A stretch of 64,000 bases of DNA from Marinobacter sp. AC-23 (GTDB lineage: Bacteria > Pseudomonadota > Gammaproteobacteria > Pseudomonadales > Oleiphilaceae), in NCBI RefSeq assembly GCF_001858325.1, contig NZ_MBPP01000001.1, positions 1-64,000 of the forward strand. The letters are read 5' to 3'. This document shows, piece by piece, positions 50,714-61,459 of this stretch. Each line of letters starts with the position of its first letter. The stretch's first letter is position 1. The position numbers were made by a program, and so were the translations under genes. The notes under the pieces were generated by a model. The model did not search any database and was not told where the DNA came from. It saw only the letters and a program-made list of their open reading frames with translations.

Positions 50714-51025
50714 GAAATGTTACACAGAGGCAATTAATGCCAACTGTGTCCGGTTTCAGGAAACCGGTTAGGGGGCGGAGGCTGATTTCAGGCTCCGCCC
50801 CTGTTATTTTCAGGGGCACTAGGGAGTTCCGTGCAACTGATAAATAAATGGTGCAAGGATTGCAGCTGATTGATTGATAAAAGAGGCTTTATCAACAATA
50901 CTTGCCGGGCTGAAAGTTAAATACGCGACATATTAATCCAGAATAATCCAGACGGAAGTCACCCCACCTCGTCCGATTCTGTTAAAAAAACAGTCGCGGA
51001 TAACGGAGACTGGAAAGGAAAAAGC
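50714..51025. other. Intergenic region between asd and fimV
   Basis: These 312 bases contain no gene. They hold a perfect 8-bp hairpin CCGGTTTC/GAAACCGG (50750-50757, 50760-50767) without a T tract, then the asd terminator at 50772-50810. About 200 bases of lower GC content follow and presumably carry the fimV promoter. I cannot assign promoter boxes with confidence. AAAGGA lies about 8 bases before the fimV ATG. Confidence 0.6.
50772..50810 (+). terminator. Rho-independent terminator after asd
   Basis: A 9-bp GC stem GGGGCGGAG/CTCCGCCCC (50772-50780, 50793-50801) with a 12-base loop is followed by TGTTATTTT. It ends the asd transcript about 60 bases after the stop codon. Confidence 0.85.
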
Positions 51026-54000
51026 ATGAAGGTACGCAAGCTTGCGGTTGCACTGGCGTTGGCGGGAGGGCTCGGTTCGGGCGTCGCTCAAGCCTCGGGC
51101 TGGGTGAAATTGAACTTCAGTCCTATCTGAATGAACCGATGGACGCCGAAATTGTTCTGCCACAAAGCCAGGGTGTTGATCCCGGCGACGTGTTTGTGAA
51201 CATAGCCCCAGAAAGGGCTTACCAGCGACTGGGCTTGGAGCGGAACCAATTTCTTGGAAAGCTTCGTTTCGACGTAACGACCCGCGCCAATGGCAGCCTG
51301 GTGGTGAATGTCTCCTCACGTGAACCTCTGAGAGAGCCGTACCTCAACTTTCTACTGGAACTCACCTGGCCAAGTGGTCGGTTGATGCGCGAATACGCTG
51401 TTCTTGTAGATCCACCGGTTTACGCCGAAGAATCTGGTGTTTCCGAATCGGTACGGGCGCCATCTAATGCGCAATCTCGCCCCGCACCTTCCGCTCGCAG
51501 CTCTGAGTCGGTTCGCCGCCAGGCACAGGTAGAACAGTCCAGCGGAAGTGGTTACAGGTCAGATACTTTCGGCCCTACAGGCCCCTCTGACACTCTTTGG
51601 ACCATTGCCTCCGCGGTTCGCCCAGATAACAGCCTCTCTATGCAGCAAGTCATGCTGGCACTGCAGGATCTGAATCCGGACGCATTTATCGGTAGCAACA
51701 TCAATCGGCTAAAGCGTGGCCAGGTTTTGCGTGTTCCCACCGCGAACCAGATCCGCCGCCGCAGTCCCGCTGAGGCAATCCAAATAGTTGCGCAGCAGAA
51801 TCAGGAATTCCAGAAGCCGAAACGCACTGTTGATGCCACACCAGCACAGCAGCCTGAGGGTGGCGGTGCAGGAGAGGTTGCAGCTAGCGGTGATGAGCTA
51901 AAGCTCCTGGTTGCAGATGACAAAGGTGGCCGGAGTGAAACCGAGGGTGGTTCGGCAGGTGGTGATAGCCAGCTTGCAGGCGGCGTAGATGCCGGTGCAG
52001 CCGTGGCCATGGAGGAGCTCGAAAGCGCCCGCCGCGAAAACGACGAACTCAATAGCCGGGTTGACGATCTGCAGGATCAGGTAAAGACGCTGCAGCGTTT
52101 AATCGAGCTCAAGAACAACCAGCTAGCAGAGGTTCAACAAGGCGCTGCTGTGAGTGATGCCGCAGCCCAAGATGCTCCGATGCTGACGCCGATGGTGCCG
52201 TGACGGACCAAGCTGAAACGGTTGCCGATGCCACGGAGCAGGGTGTTGAGGCAAGTCAGACGGAAGTTTCTGGCGTGGCGGCTACCGCGGATGACGCCGC
52301 CTCTGCCGACATAGGCGCCTCTGAGGCACCTTCAGAATCAGAGCAAGAAGCGTATCCAGCGAGACTGAAGTTGCCGAGGCGGAAGTTGCGTCTGACGCAC
52401 AACCGGTTGCTGATGATGCTGGTACTGATCAGGATGGTGACGTTGCACGCAGCGATGTAGCTTCGGTTGCAGGCGATCAAACAAAGCAGCCAGCGCAAGC
52501 CGAAGTTCCTGAGGCCAAGGCTCAGCCGAAGCCAGAGCCTGTCGTCGACAAAGGCTTTCCGGGTAACGTCATTGATGCGATTACCGGCAATACCATGTAT
52601 CAGATTGCGCTAGGTGGCGGCCTGATTCTTCTTCTGTTGCTTCTACTGCTGCTTGCGCGGCGCAGTGCAAACCGCGAAAAAGCATTTTATGAGCAACTGA
52701 ATAGCGATACTGATGGGCCAGACGATAGCTTTGACCTAAGCCTTGACGATGACGAGCCGGAGCAAAGTCAAGCCGGCGACGCGCTTGAAGAAGCTGGTGC
52801 CTATGTTGCTTATGGTCGTTACGATCAAGCTGGTGAGGTTTTGGAGACTGCTATTTCCCGTGAGCCCAGCCGCACAGACTTGCGCCTGAAGCTCCTTGGG
52901 GTCTATGCAGATAATCAGGACCGTCAGTCGTTTGAGAAGCAGTTTGGCGAAGTTGAGGCCCTAGACGACGATGAAGCGATTGCCCAGGCAAATGAGCTTC
53001 GTTCCCGGCTTGAAGAAGCTGAATCAATGCCTAGCATTGATGATCTCGAATCACAGCTTCGCTCCGGGTCGTTTGTCGATGAATCAGAGGCTTCCAATGA
53101 ATTTGAGGCTGACGAACCAGAGCAAAGAGACAGCGAGTTCAGTGAAATCGATTCTGCTTTTGCCAATTTCGATCTTGATGCCTCCGATGACGTAGAACGG
53201 TCTACTGACACTGACACCGATGAAGAGGAAGCGAAAGACGGGGATGATGGCCTGATCGAATACGATCTGTCAGGCTTGAACTACCGGAAGCTGAAGCTAA
53301 AGGTGAAGTGCCAGAAGATGTTGCCGAAGAGGAGAGTGATTTCTCTTCCTTGGAAATAGATCTGGATGAGCCAGAGGCTGATGAACCCCTTGAGGACTCA
53401 CTTGACGATTCGCTGAAGTTTGGTATGGACAACGAAAGCACGGGGATTGATTCTCTCGACGAGTCTTTCCTGGACGAGCTGGATGCTGAGCTGGATAAGG
53501 TTGCGGGTGAAGACGAGGAGCTTGGTGGTTCCGAAATGGAAGAGTCTACGCTTGACGATTTGGAGCTTGATGTATCCGATGAGGATCTCGCCCTTATGGA
53601 GGAGTTCTCGGATTCTGCAGATTCCGCCAATGCTGTTTTTGAAGGCGACGAGTTGTCTCTGGACGATGAGCTGGAACTTGAAGATAGCCTCCGTGAAGAC
53701 GACCTGAACGATGACGATCTCGAAGGTATAGAATCCCTTGGGGATTTAACTGAAGAGTCGGATGATGCCCTTGTAGATGAAGAGCTTCCGGTTGCCTCTG
53801 ATGAAGTTCGGGATGAAGCTCCGAAATCACCCGTTCCCAATCTCGATGAAGACGATCTGGGTGACGACGATGATTTCGATTTTCTCGCCGGAACTGACGA
53901 AGCCGCAACCAAGCTTGACTTGGCAAGGGCTTACATCGAGATGGGTGACAGTGACGGTGCCCGTGACATTCTTGAAGAGGTCGCTCTCGAAGGAGATGGC

Positions 54001-54045
54001 GAGCAGAAATCTGAAGCTCAGGATCTGCTTAAAAATCTGTCCTGA
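51026..54045 (+). CDS. fimV: Pilus assembly/polarity hub protein FimV (composite, four frameshifts)
   Basis: FimV is a peptidoglycan-linked inner-membrane hub needed for type IV pili and pole organisation. Four single-base losses break it near 51093, 52200, 52352 and 53278; restoring one C or G at each gives a continuous frame of about 1007 residues. The order is signal peptide (ending VAQA), a FimV N-terminal domain starting LGLGEIELQSYLNEPMDAEI, a LysM motif (SDTLWTIAS...LKRGQVLRVP), a coiled coil (ESARRENDELNSRVDDL), and one transmembrane helix (LGGGLILLLLLLLLLARR). A very acidic cytoplasmic part follows, ending in the conserved FimV C-terminal domain (KLDLARAYIEMGDSDGAR). With pilZ it points to type IV pili. 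Confidence 0.88.
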
Positions 54046-54073
54046 TCCGTTATAATCGGATTATCGAGGTAGC

Positions 54074-54125
54074 AAACGCCGGCCGCCGGGGATTATCCCG
54101 GCACTCAGCCGGCGTTTTGTTTTTA
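54074..54125 (+). terminator. Rho-independent terminator after fimV
   Basis: A compound hairpin has an outer stem AAACGCCGG/CCGGCGTTT (54074-54082, 54109-54117) and an inner stem GCCGGG/CCCGGC (54085-54090, 54097-54102). It is followed by TTTGTTTTT. It separates fimV from truA, which must therefore use its own promoter or rely on readthrough. Confidence 0.88.
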
Positions 54126-54151
54126 CAGCAACATACTTTTCGGGTTCACAC

Positions 54152-55063
54152 TTGTTTCTCTACCCTCAGGAACTCACAGCGGATAACGCCATCGGCGGTG
54201 GGCGAGTTGCTCTCGCTTTCGAATACGACGGTCGCAGCTTTCATGGCTGGCAGTTGCAGAAGTCCGGAGTTCGTTCGGTAGAGGCAGAGCTGGCGAAAGC
54301 CGTAGCGAAAGTTGCAAACCATCCAGTAGATCTGGTTTGTGCCGGTCGCACCGATGCTCGGGTGCACGCAAGTTACCAGGTCGCACACTTTGAGACGCCT
54401 TCCATTCGTAGCCTTCGTTCATGGGTTATGGGCATCAACACCGCATTGCCGTTTGACATTGCCGTACACTGGGCAGGAAACGGCAGTGATGATTTTCATG
54501 CCAGGTTTTCTGCAATTTACCGGCGTTATCGCTACGTTATCTATAATAGCCCTGTAAGGCCCGGCATACAGCGCGGGCAGGTAAGCTGGATCTTTCGCGA
54601 GCTGGACGCAGAGCGTATGCACGAAGCAGCTCAGGCGCTTGTTGGTGAGCATGACTTTTCGTCATTTCGCGCTGCTGGGTGCCAATCCCGAACACCGGTT
54701 CGTTTTCTTGAGCAGATAAACGTAACCCGAAAAGGCCACTTCGTCGTAATTGATGTGCAGGCTAACGCTTTTTTGCACCACATGGTTCGAAATATTGCCG
54801 GGGCCCTCATGGCTGTAGGCACTGGAAGTAAGTCGTTATCATGGATTCATGACATACTGCTAGCCAAAGATCGAACGCTAGCCGGAGTGACCGCGCCGCC
54901 CCATGGCTTGTATTTGGTCGATGTGGGGTATCCGGAAGGTTTTCCTTTGCCAGCAGCTGAATGTGGCCCGGCCTTTTTAAGACCCTGGTTCAACAAAGCC
55001 GAAAACAGTCCGGTGTATCCAACGCATATTCATCTGAAGCAAAAACCGGTACAAGCGCCATGA
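54152..55063 (+). CDS. truA: tRNA pseudouridine(38-40) synthase
   Basis: TruA modifies uridines 38-40 in tRNA anticodon stems. The protein has the family blocks [15 protein letters not shown] and [10 protein letters not shown], and the catalytic Asp in [11 protein letters not shown]. That last motif is normally GRTDAGVHA, so an Arg replaces a Gly next to the active site. The start is unclear: the TTG at 54152 is the only usable codon in frame, without a good ribosome-binding site. The 303 residues are somewhat longer than in E. coli. The stop overlaps trpF (ATGA at 55060-55063). Confidence 0.88.
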   Translation: MFLYPQELTADNAIGGGRVALAFEYDGRSFHGWQLQKSGVRSVEAELAKAVAKVANHPVDLVCAGRTDARVHASYQVAHFETPSIRSLRSWVMGINTALPFDIAVHWAGNGSDDFHARFSAIYRRYRYVIYNSPVRPGIQRGQVSWIFRELDAERMHEAAQALVGEHDFSSFRAAGCQSRTPVRFLEQINVTRKGHFVVIDVQANAFLHHMVRNIAGALMAVGTGSKSLSWIHDILLAKDRTLAGVTAPPHGLYLVDVGYPEGFPLPAAECGPAFLRPWFNKAENSPVYPTHIHLKQKPVQAP

Positions 55064-55677
55064 GTACACGCGTCAAAATCTGTGGCTTAACCCGTATTGG
55101 GGATGTTGGAGCTGCCGTTGATGCGGGGGCCGATGCCCTGGGGTTTGTGTTTTATGACCCCAGCCCCCGCGCCGTTACCATTGAACAGGCCAAGGTTCTT
55201 GCCCGGAACGTGCCTGCGTTTGTTTCTGTTGTTGGGCTGTTTGTGAATCCGTCTGAAGCGTTCGTCAGAGAGGTTCTTGATAGGGTTCCACTGGATTTGC
55301 TTCAGTTTCACGGCGATGAAACCGCAGAGTTCTGCAACCGGTTTGGCCGGCGCTGGATAAAGGCTGTGAGGGTTCGCGAAGCCGGGCAGATTGAACGGGC
55401 TATGCGCGAATACCGTCAAGCCTCTGGGCTTTTAATAGATGCTTGGGATCCTGACCGTTACGGAGGCACCGGACACTCATTCAACTGGGATTTGATTCCT
55501 TCAGAGCGCCCGCTGCCCCTTATATTGGCCGGTGGTTTGTCATCTGCTAATGTGGCCGACGCTGTTGAAAAGGTGAAGCCCTGGGCTGTTGATGTTAGCG
55601 GTGGTGTTGAAAAAGCTAAAGGCATCAAAGACATCGAAAAAATTTCTGACTTTGTTAAAGAGGCTCACCGTGCCTAA
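55060..55677 (+). CDS. trpF: Phosphoribosylanthranilate isomerase
   Basis: TrpF isomerises phosphoribosylanthranilate in tryptophan synthesis. The 205-residue barrel has the KICGLTR start, the [14 protein letters not shown] block, the LLQFHGDE strand and the [10 protein letters not shown] and VDVSGGVE phosphate-binding ends. The ATG at 55060 overlaps the truA stop, so translation is coupled. The frame extends upstream to 54961, but that part is inside truA. The last codons of trpF form the first unit of a 22-bp triplication leading into trpB. Confidence 0.93.
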   Translation: MSTRVKICGLTRIGDVGAAVDAGADALGFVFYDPSPRAVTIEQAKVLARNVPAFVSVVGLFVNPSEAFVREVLDRVPLDLLQFHGDETAEFCNRFGRRWIKAVRVREAGQIERAMREYRQASGLLIDAWDPDRYGGTGHSFNWDLIPSERPLPLILAGGLSSANVADAVEKVKPWAVDVSGGVEKAKGIKDIEKISDFVKEAHRA

Positions 55678-55724
55678 TAGAGAGGCTCACCGTGTCTAAT
55701 AGAGAGGTTGACCGTGTCTGAAAA
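55659..55724 (+). repeat. 22-bp tandem triplication over trpF end and trpB start
   Basis: Three consecutive 22-bp units (55659-55680, 55681-55702, 55703-55724) share the pattern AGAGGCTCACCGTG(C/T)CTAATAG, and the third is diverged (AGAGGTTGACCGTGTCTGAAAA). Each contains an AGAGG ribosome-binding-like box and a GTG 6-7 bases later. The first unit is the trpF tail and the third is the real trpB start (GTG 55714). The GTGs of units 1 and 2 open nine-codon mini-frames (MPNREAHRV and MSNREVDRV) that stop at once, because 22 is not a multiple of three. Confidence 0.85.
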
Positions 55725-56934
55725 ACTGACTGAAGAAATGCTGGCTGCATTGCCAGATACGCGGGGGCATTTTGGCGCCTTTGGCGGACGATTCGTTTCC
55801 GAGACGTTGATGGATTCCCTGATGACTCTCGAAAAAGAATACCTTCGGCTAAAAAAGGATCCTGAGTTCCAGGCCACCTTCGACAAAGATCTTGCAGATT
55901 ATGTCGGCCGCCCCAGTCCGCTGTATTTTGCTGAGCGACTGACCCGGGAAACCGGCGGAGCCCAAATCTGGCTGAAGCGCGAAGATCTTAATCACACCGG
56001 TGCACACAAGATAAACAACACCATTGGCCAAGCCCTGTTGGCTAGCTTTTTAGGTAAGAAGCGGATCATCGCTGAAACCGGCGCCGGACAGCATGGTGTT
56101 GCTACCGCAACGGTGTGTGCGCGCTTGGGGCTTGAGTGCCACGTTTTTATGGGAGCTGAAGACGTACAGCGCCAATCCCTGAACGTTTATCGCATGAAGC
56201 TTCTTGGTGCCCAGGTGCACCCGGTAGAAAGCGGAAGCCGCACGCTTAAAGACGCCATGAACGACGCCATGCGTGACTGGGTCACTTATGTTGAAGAGAC
56301 CTTCTACATTATCGGCACGGTTGCGGGCCCGCATCCGTACCCGCTGCTGGTTCGCGATTTTCAGTCAGTCATCGGTCGTGAAACTCGCCGTCAGTCGTTG
56401 GAGAAAACCGGGAAGTTACCAGACGCCCTGGTTGCTTGTGTAGGCGGAGGATCCAACGCTATTGGTATGTTTTATCCGTTTCTGACCGACGAATCCGTAC
56501 AACTTTACGGTGTGGAAGCCGGTGGGCTTGGTATCGAAACGGGGCAGCATGCGGCGCCTTTGTGTGCTGGCCGCCCGGGGGTGCTTCATGGTAACCGCAC
56601 GTATTTGATGGAAGATGAAAACGGCCAGATTTCAAGCACTCACTCGGTCAGTGCAGGTCTGGATTATCCCGGTGTAGGGCCAGAGCACAGTTGGTTAAAA
56701 GATATCGGGCGGGCTAACTATGTGTCGGTAACCGACGATGAGGCGCTAAAAGCGTTTCGCATGCTCACCTTGGTTGAAGGTATCATGCCTGCACTGGAAA
56801 CTGCCCACGCGGTCGCTTACGCCGTAAAGCTTGCAGCCACGATGGATAAAGATCAGATGGTCGTCATCAACATATCTGGTCGCGGCGATAAAGACATTCA
56901 TACCGTTGCACAGTTAGATGGTATTGAAATCTGA
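55714..56934 (+). CDS. trpB: Tryptophan synthase beta chain
   Basis: TrpB joins indole and serine to make tryptophan with pyridoxal phosphate. The 406-residue protein has the Lys99 PLP site in [10 protein letters not shown], the phosphate loop [12 protein letters not shown] and the [16 protein letters not shown] region. The start is taken as GTG 55714, six bases after AGAGAGG; the TTG at 55708 touches that box. trpA follows after 19 bases. In P. aeruginosa trpBA is elsewhere under TrpI, but here it is placed between trpF and accD. Confidence 0.95.
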   Translation: MSEKLTEEMLAALPDTRGHFGAFGGRFVSETLMDSLMTLEKEYLRLKKDPEFQATFDKDLADYVGRPSPLYFAERLTRETGGAQIWLKREDLNHTGAHKINNTIGQALLASFLGKKRIIAETGAGQHGVATATVCARLGLECHVFMGAEDVQRQSLNVYRMKLLGAQVHPVESGSRTLKDAMNDAMRDWVTYVEETFYIIGTVAGPHPYPLLVRDFQSVIGRETRRQSLEKTGKLPDALVACVGGGSNAIGMFYPFLTDESVQLYGVEAGGLGIETGQHAAPLCAGRPGVLHGNRTYLMEDENGQISSTHSVSAGLDYPGVGPEHSWLKDIGRANYVSVTDDEALKAFRMLTLVEGIMPALETAHAVAYAVKLAATMDKDQMVVINISGRGDKDIHTVAQLDGIEI

Positions 56935-56953
56935 ATAACTGACAGGAGCAGGC

Positions 56954-57766
56954 ATGAGCCGAATTGAAGGGGTTCTTCAGACCCTCAAAGGACAAGGCCG
57001 AAAGGCACTTATTCCCTTTATTACCGCCGGTGATCCTCACCCAGATGAGACCGTGGGGCTAATGCACACTATGGTCGATGCCGGGGTTGATATCATCGAG
57101 CTGGGCGTGCCGTTCTCTGATCCCATGGCCGATGGCCCGGTGATTCAGTTGGCCTGTGAGAGGGCACTCAAGCACGGCACGTCGTTGCGCCGGGTTCTGG
57201 CGATGGTAAGCAAGTTCAGAGAAACCAATAACACAACACCAGTGGTTTTGATGGGCTATCTTAATCCTATTGAAGCCATGGGCTACGAAACCTTTGCAGA
57301 TGCTGCAGTAGCAGCGGGAGTCGATGGTGTTCTTACGGTGGATCTACCGCCGGAAGAGGCCGATGAGGTCGCGCCGCTGTTCTCCGAGAAAGGGCTGGAT
57401 CCCATTTTCTTGCTGGCGCCAACCACTACCGATGAGAGAATTCGTGCAATTGCCGATCACTCTTCGGGATATGTGTACTATGTTTCATTTAACGGCGTGA
57501 CCGGAGCTGCCAAAATAAACGTGGATGAAGTAGCCGCCAAAGTGGCGCATATCCATGAGTTGACGGCATTGCCCGTTGGCGTTGGCTTTGGTATTCGCGA
57601 TGCAGAAACAGCCGCAGCCGTGGGACGGGTATCCGATGGTGTAATTGTTGGCAGCGTGTTAGTCGATACAATAGCCAAAAATCAGGCAGATATCGAAGAG
57701 CTTAAACGGGCACTGACGGATCTGCTTAACCCGATGCGTGAAGCACTGGACAGCCTGGCTTCCTGA
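56954..57766 (+). CDS. trpA: Tryptophan synthase alpha chain
   Basis: TrpA splits indole-3-glycerol phosphate and passes indole to TrpB through a tunnel. The 270-residue barrel has the signature [17 protein letters not shown] with the catalytic Glu and Asp, [12 protein letters not shown], and the phosphate-binding [10 protein letters not shown] and [22 protein letters not shown] lies just before the ATG. It is separated from trpB by 19 bases and from accD by 45 bases. Confidence 0.95.
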   Translation: MSRIEGVLQTLKGQGRKALIPFITAGDPHPDETVGLMHTMVDAGVDIIELGVPFSDPMADGPVIQLACERALKHGTSLRRVLAMVSKFRETNNTTPVVLMGYLNPIEAMGYETFADAAVAAGVDGVLTVDLPPEEADEVAPLFSEKGLDPIFLLAPTTTDERIRAIADHSSGYVYYVSFNGVTGAAKINVDEVAAKVAHIHELTALPVGVGFGIRDAETAAAVGRVSDGVIVGSVLVDTIAKNQADIEELKRALTDLLNPMREALDSLAS

Positions 57767-57811
57767 CCCGAAAGGTAGAGGCAGACTGGAATCAAAGGAC
57801 AGGATAAAACC

Positions 57812-58737
57812 ATGAGTAACTGGCTGGACAAGATAATGCCGGGCAAAATTCGCTCGGAATCCAATCGCAGAACAGGCGTACCTGAAGGGCTTTGGAAAAA
57901 GTGTCCTAAGTGTGGCGCCTTTCTCTACAAGCCGGAATTGGAGAGAAACCTGGATGTTTGCCCCAAATGCAATCATCACCTGAGGGTTGCTGCCCGTCGC
58001 CGTCTCGACATTTTTCTTGATGAAGAGGGGCGGGAAGAAATCGGCGAAAACCTGGAGCTTGGGACAGACTGAAGTTCAAGGACACCAAGCGCTACAAAGA
58101 TCGTCTTGCCCAGGCTCAGAAAACCACGGGGGAGAAAGATGCCCTTATTGCCAAGAAAGGCAAAACGTTGGGTGTTCCGCTGGTGGCCTGCTCCTTTGAG
58201 TTTGGGTTTATGGGTGGCTCCATGGGACAGGTTGTTGGAGAAAAGTTTGTGCAGGCGGCCAATGTTGCACTTGCAGAGCGTATTCCTCTGGTCTGTTTTT
58301 CCGCCAGTGGTGGCGCCAGGATGCAAGAAGCCATTCTCTCGCTTATGCAGATGTCCAAAACCGCGGCTGTGCTTGAGCGCATGAAGCAGGAAGGCATACC
58401 TTACATCTCGGTGATGACGGATCCGGTATTTGGCGGAGTATCTGCGAGTCTTGCAATGCTTGGGGATCTCAATATTGCCGAACCGAATGCCCTGATTGGC
58501 TTTGCGGGCCCGCGAGTAATTGAACAAACGGTTCGCGAAAAATTACCCGAAGGTTTCCAGCGTAGCGAGTTTTTGCTGGAGCACGGGGCAATCGACATGA
58601 TTCTTCATCGCCATCAGATGCGCGAACGTATTGCGCACGTGCTGGCCAAGTTCGCCGGGCAGGAACGGCCGGGAACAGACGAGCCTATTGAATTTGAGAT
58701 AACGGAAAAACCAGACGTTGATGTCCCAGCTGAGTAA
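57812..58737 (+). CDS. accD: Acetyl-CoA carboxylase carboxyltransferase beta subunit (composite, one frameshift)
   Basis: AccD with AccA transfers carboxyl from biotin to acetyl-CoA, the first step of fatty acid synthesis. The N-terminal zinc finger (CPKCGAF...CPKCNHH) is intact in the first frame and the carboxyltransferase core ([34 protein letters not shown]) in the second. The break lies at 58058-58069, where ENLELGTD would lead into [13 protein letters not shown]. One base is missing at least; a loss of four bases, as from GACCGAC to GAC, would give the expected TDRLKF. The enzyme is essential, so an error in this sequence is likelier than a real break. Confidence 0.88.
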
Positions 58738-60020
58738 ATCGAAATCACAGCCCCCAAACGCACCGGGGGCTGGTGCTACTCTTCAGCAGTGGTTGTCGTG
58801 GCTGGAATCTATCCACCCTACCGAAATTGATCTTGGGCTTGACCGGGTTCTTGTGGTGTTACGCCGCCTGTTCCGGAAAAAGCCAGCGGCACGGGTGATT
58901 ACAGTTGCCGGAACCAACGGCAAGGGCAGCACCGTTGCCACCCTCGAGGCTCTTTTGCAGGCCTCGGGTCGGCGTACCGGCGCCTATACCTCACCGCACC
59001 TTCAGAACTACAACGAACGCATCCGGATTGACGGCAAAGATGTTGACGACGCGACCCTGATATCGGCGTTCGAAAAGGTTGAGTCAGCTCGTGGCTCTGT
59101 CACGCTTACCTACTTTGAGTTTGGCACTCTTGCGGCGTTTGTTGCGCTTGGCGAGTCTGGTGTGCAGGACTGGATTCTTGAAGTGGGCCTTGGTGGCCGG
59201 CTAGATGCAGTAAACGTAATAGATGCGGATCTTGCGATTATCACCTCTGTGGATATTGATCACGTGGCGTTTCTAGGTGACAACCGTGAAGTCATTGGAT
59301 TTGAAAAGGCTGGTATTCTTCGGCCGGGTATACCGGCGATTGTCGCCGATATAGATCCGCCAAGCTCCGTTCTGCAACAGGCAGCTGCTCAGAAGGTGGC
59401 GCTGGTCAGAGCAGGGCAGGATTACACCATTCGTGAAACGCTAGCAGGCAATGGCGAAGCCTCTGCACTCTGCATTACCAGGGCCATGCCATCAGCTACC
59501 CACTGGGCCGTTGCCGGTCCAAAGTGCGGCCGCTGCGGTTATGGCAATGCGGACACTTGATCCGGATATGAGCATATCTGTTCTGGAAAATACTCTGGTT
59601 CAAGTAAGTGTACCGGGGCGGTTTGAGCGCCTCGAGCGGAACCCCGATCTGTATGTGGATGTGGGTCATAACCCCCATGCTGCCAATTGGCTATCCGCAC
59701 GACTTAAAGTGCTGAAAGTTGGTGGCCGGAAGATTCATGCCGTTTACGCAGCACTTATGGATAAGGATGTGGAAGGCGTGGCCCAGGCTATGGCTTCCGT
59801 TGTAGATTCCTGGCATTTGGCCGGGCTTGATGTGCCGCGAGGTTTGGGCGCAGAAACATTGAGAGCAAAACTTGCACCTTGTAATCTGGAGCAGGTGAGC
59901 GTTCATGATTCTGTAGCTAATGCTGTCGCGGCAGCGAAAGCCGGTGCTGCCTCTAATGACATTCTTATTGTATTTGGCTCATTTTTCACTGTTGCGGAAG
60001 CGCGCAGGCTGTTTTTTTAA
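58721..60020 (+). CDS. folC: Folylpolyglutamate/dihydrofolate synthase (composite, two frameshifts)
   Basis: FolC adds glutamate to dihydropteroate and folates. The P-loop [11 protein letters not shown] and the [14 protein letters not shown] motif are in the first frame, and the C-terminal [10 protein letters not shown] motif in the last. Between them a short piece is readable only in the third frame ([12 protein letters not shown]), so two one-base losses are needed, near 59449-59453 and in GGG at 59505-59507. After both corrections [16 protein letters not shown] joins normally and the protein has about 433 residues. The ATG at 58721 overlaps the end of accD, as in Pseudomonas. Confidence 0.87.
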
Positions 60021-60129
60021 GCTCGAAGACCCCGTCTTAAACTTTGTCCATAGCCCGCTTCAGGGCTTTGAGTTATTGCGAGTGGGCGGTTAGTATGTCG
60101 CAAGAAAAATGAATGGGGAGCCAAGTAAC

Positions 60130-60798
60130 GTGGATGGACTGAAACAGAGAATAATTGGAGCGCTGGTGCTGGTTTCGCTGGCTGTTATCTTTGTTCCTAT
60201 GGTCTTCGATGAGCCTCACTCAGAGCGCACCTCCACGTCTATCAACATTCCCGAAGAGCCACCTTTCCCGGAAGTTGAAGCGCCGGAGTCGGATATAGCA
60301 CCGACACCTCCGTACCAGCAAGACCAAGCGTCGAATTCAAATTCAGCCAGCCAGGATTTCCGTATTCTCGAGAACGATGAGCCGGCAGCTCAGCCGGTTC
60401 AGCAAACGCGCAACAATACCACCCCTGATGTGGCCGACACTGTTGCCTCTCAACCGGCACCCCCCCAGCCTGAACCCTCGCAACCCAAGCCCGTTCAACA
60501 AACGACAGAGTCTCCGAAGAGTGCTGAACAAGCAAATGCCGAGTTTACACGGTCTTTGGAAGGTGCCTGGGTTGTGCAGTTGGGCAGCTTTGGCAATGGC
60601 GACAATGCTCGGCGCCTGCGGGATAAGGTTCGTGAGAAAGGTTACAGCTCCCATCTTCAGGAAGTCGTTCGTGGGGATAACACCCTTACGCGAGTTTTCA
60701 GCGGCCCTTTCGCTGAGAAATCCAAAGCAGAAGCTGCAAAGCGCACACTTGATAAAGCGTTCAGCCTGAACAGTCTGGTCACTTCTGGCGACAAATAA
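60130..60798 (+). CDS. dedD: SPOR-domain protein DedD
   Basis: DedD is a bitopic cell-division protein whose SPOR domain binds denuded septal peptidoglycan. A transmembrane helix near residues 7-25 (IIGALVLVSLAVIFVPMVF) is followed by a Pro/Gln/Ser-rich linker and a C-terminal SPOR domain (WVVQLGSFGNGDNARRLRDKV). I take GTG 60130, 9 bases after GGGGAG, giving 222 residues and the usual DGLKQR start; an ATG at 60109 adds seven residues and has a poorer site. folC, dedD, cvpA and purF keep the common gammaproteobacterial order. Confidence 0.88.
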   Translation: MDGLKQRIIGALVLVSLAVIFVPMVFDEPHSERTSTSINIPEEPPFPEVEAPESDIAPTPPYQQDQASNSNSASQDFRILENDEPAAQPVQQTRNNTTPDVADTVASQPAPPQPEPSQPKPVQQTTESPKSAEQANAEFTRSLEGAWVVQLGSFGNGDNARRLRDKVREKGYSSHLQEVVRGDNTLTRVFSGPFAEKSKAEAAKRTLDKAFSLNSLVTSGDK

Positions 60799-60830
60799 CG
60801 CTTTTAATCTGCTTTATATCACTCAGGCGG

Positions 60831-60859
60831 TTTGGCGCGCCCGGGTTTCCTGATAGAAT
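60831..60859 (+). promoter_or_regulatory. Possible sigma-70 promoter for cvpA-purF
   Basis: TTTGGC (60831-60836) and TAGAAT (60854-60859) are spaced by 17 bases, ending 30 bases before the cvpA ATG. The -10 box matches five of six consensus bases, while the -35 box is weak. I see no clear PurR operator. Confidence 0.35.
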
Positions 60860-60889
60860 TCGCGCTTCCTTTTCTCCACCGGGATTTCC

Positions 60890-61426
60890 ATGGACGCGCT
60901 GATCTGGATTGACTGGGTCATCATTGCCCTCATTACAGTTTCCACTCTCATCAGCCTGAAACGGGGTTTCGTAAAAGAAGCACTGTCTCTGGTTACTTGG
61001 ATTGGCGCATTCATACTTGCCCGAACCTTTCACCCCCAGATGCAGGCTCTGCTCGAGAACACGGTTGAAACACCGCTTGTACGATTGATAGCAGCGTTTG
61101 CCATTCTCTTTTTCGGAACACTCATCGTTGGCGCGATCATTAACAACATGATTGGCCATCTGGTTCGCGCCACCGGGCTTTCAGCCACCGACCGAGTGCT
61201 GGGCATGGGGTTTGGGATGCTGCGTGGCATTGTTGTGGTTATTGTCGCGATTGCGTTTATCCGTTACACGCCTCTGGCCCAGGATACCTGGTGGCGGACG
61301 TCGGTGATGATTGACCGCTTAGCGGTGGTTGAAGACTGGTCCAGGCGAACATTCGGTGATGAGTTCGCCCGCTTTCTAGAGACGGATTCTCAAAAGGCCG
61401 TGGAACCCACGTCCGCATCTCGCTAA
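60890..61426 (+). CDS. cvpA: Colicin V production-family membrane protein
   Basis: CvpA is a small inner-membrane protein of 178 residues with four predicted helices (for example WVIIALITVSTLISL, LVTWIGAFILA, LIAAFAILFFGTLIVGAI and GIVVVIVAIAFI) and a hydrophilic C-terminus. Its name comes from colicin V export, but in most bacteria it is a general envelope-homeostasis factor. It is paired with purF as in E. coli and Pseudomonas (33 bases apart). Confidence 0.92.
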   Translation: MDALIWIDWVIIALITVSTLISLKRGFVKEALSLVTWIGAFILARTFHPQMQALLENTVETPLVRLIAAFAILFFGTLIVGAIINNMIGHLVRATGLSATDRVLGMGFGMLRGIVVVIVAIAFIRYTPLAQDTWWRTSVMIDRLAVVEDWSRRTFGDEFARFLETDSQKAVEPTSASR

Positions 61427-61459
61427 CATTCATATTAACGCCCGGAGATTACCTAATCC

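Noticed and set aside
53202-53912. 236-residue Ser-rich open frame on the minus strand
   Set aside because: It is the antisense shadow of the acidic fimV region and has no independent coding signal.
51026-54045. fimV as a pseudogene or several small genes
   Set aside because: All domains are present in order, the breaks are single-base losses, and many neighbouring genes show the same kind of break.
55659-55724. CRISPR-like repeat
   Set aside because: The three units are directly adjacent with no spacers and contain translation signals.
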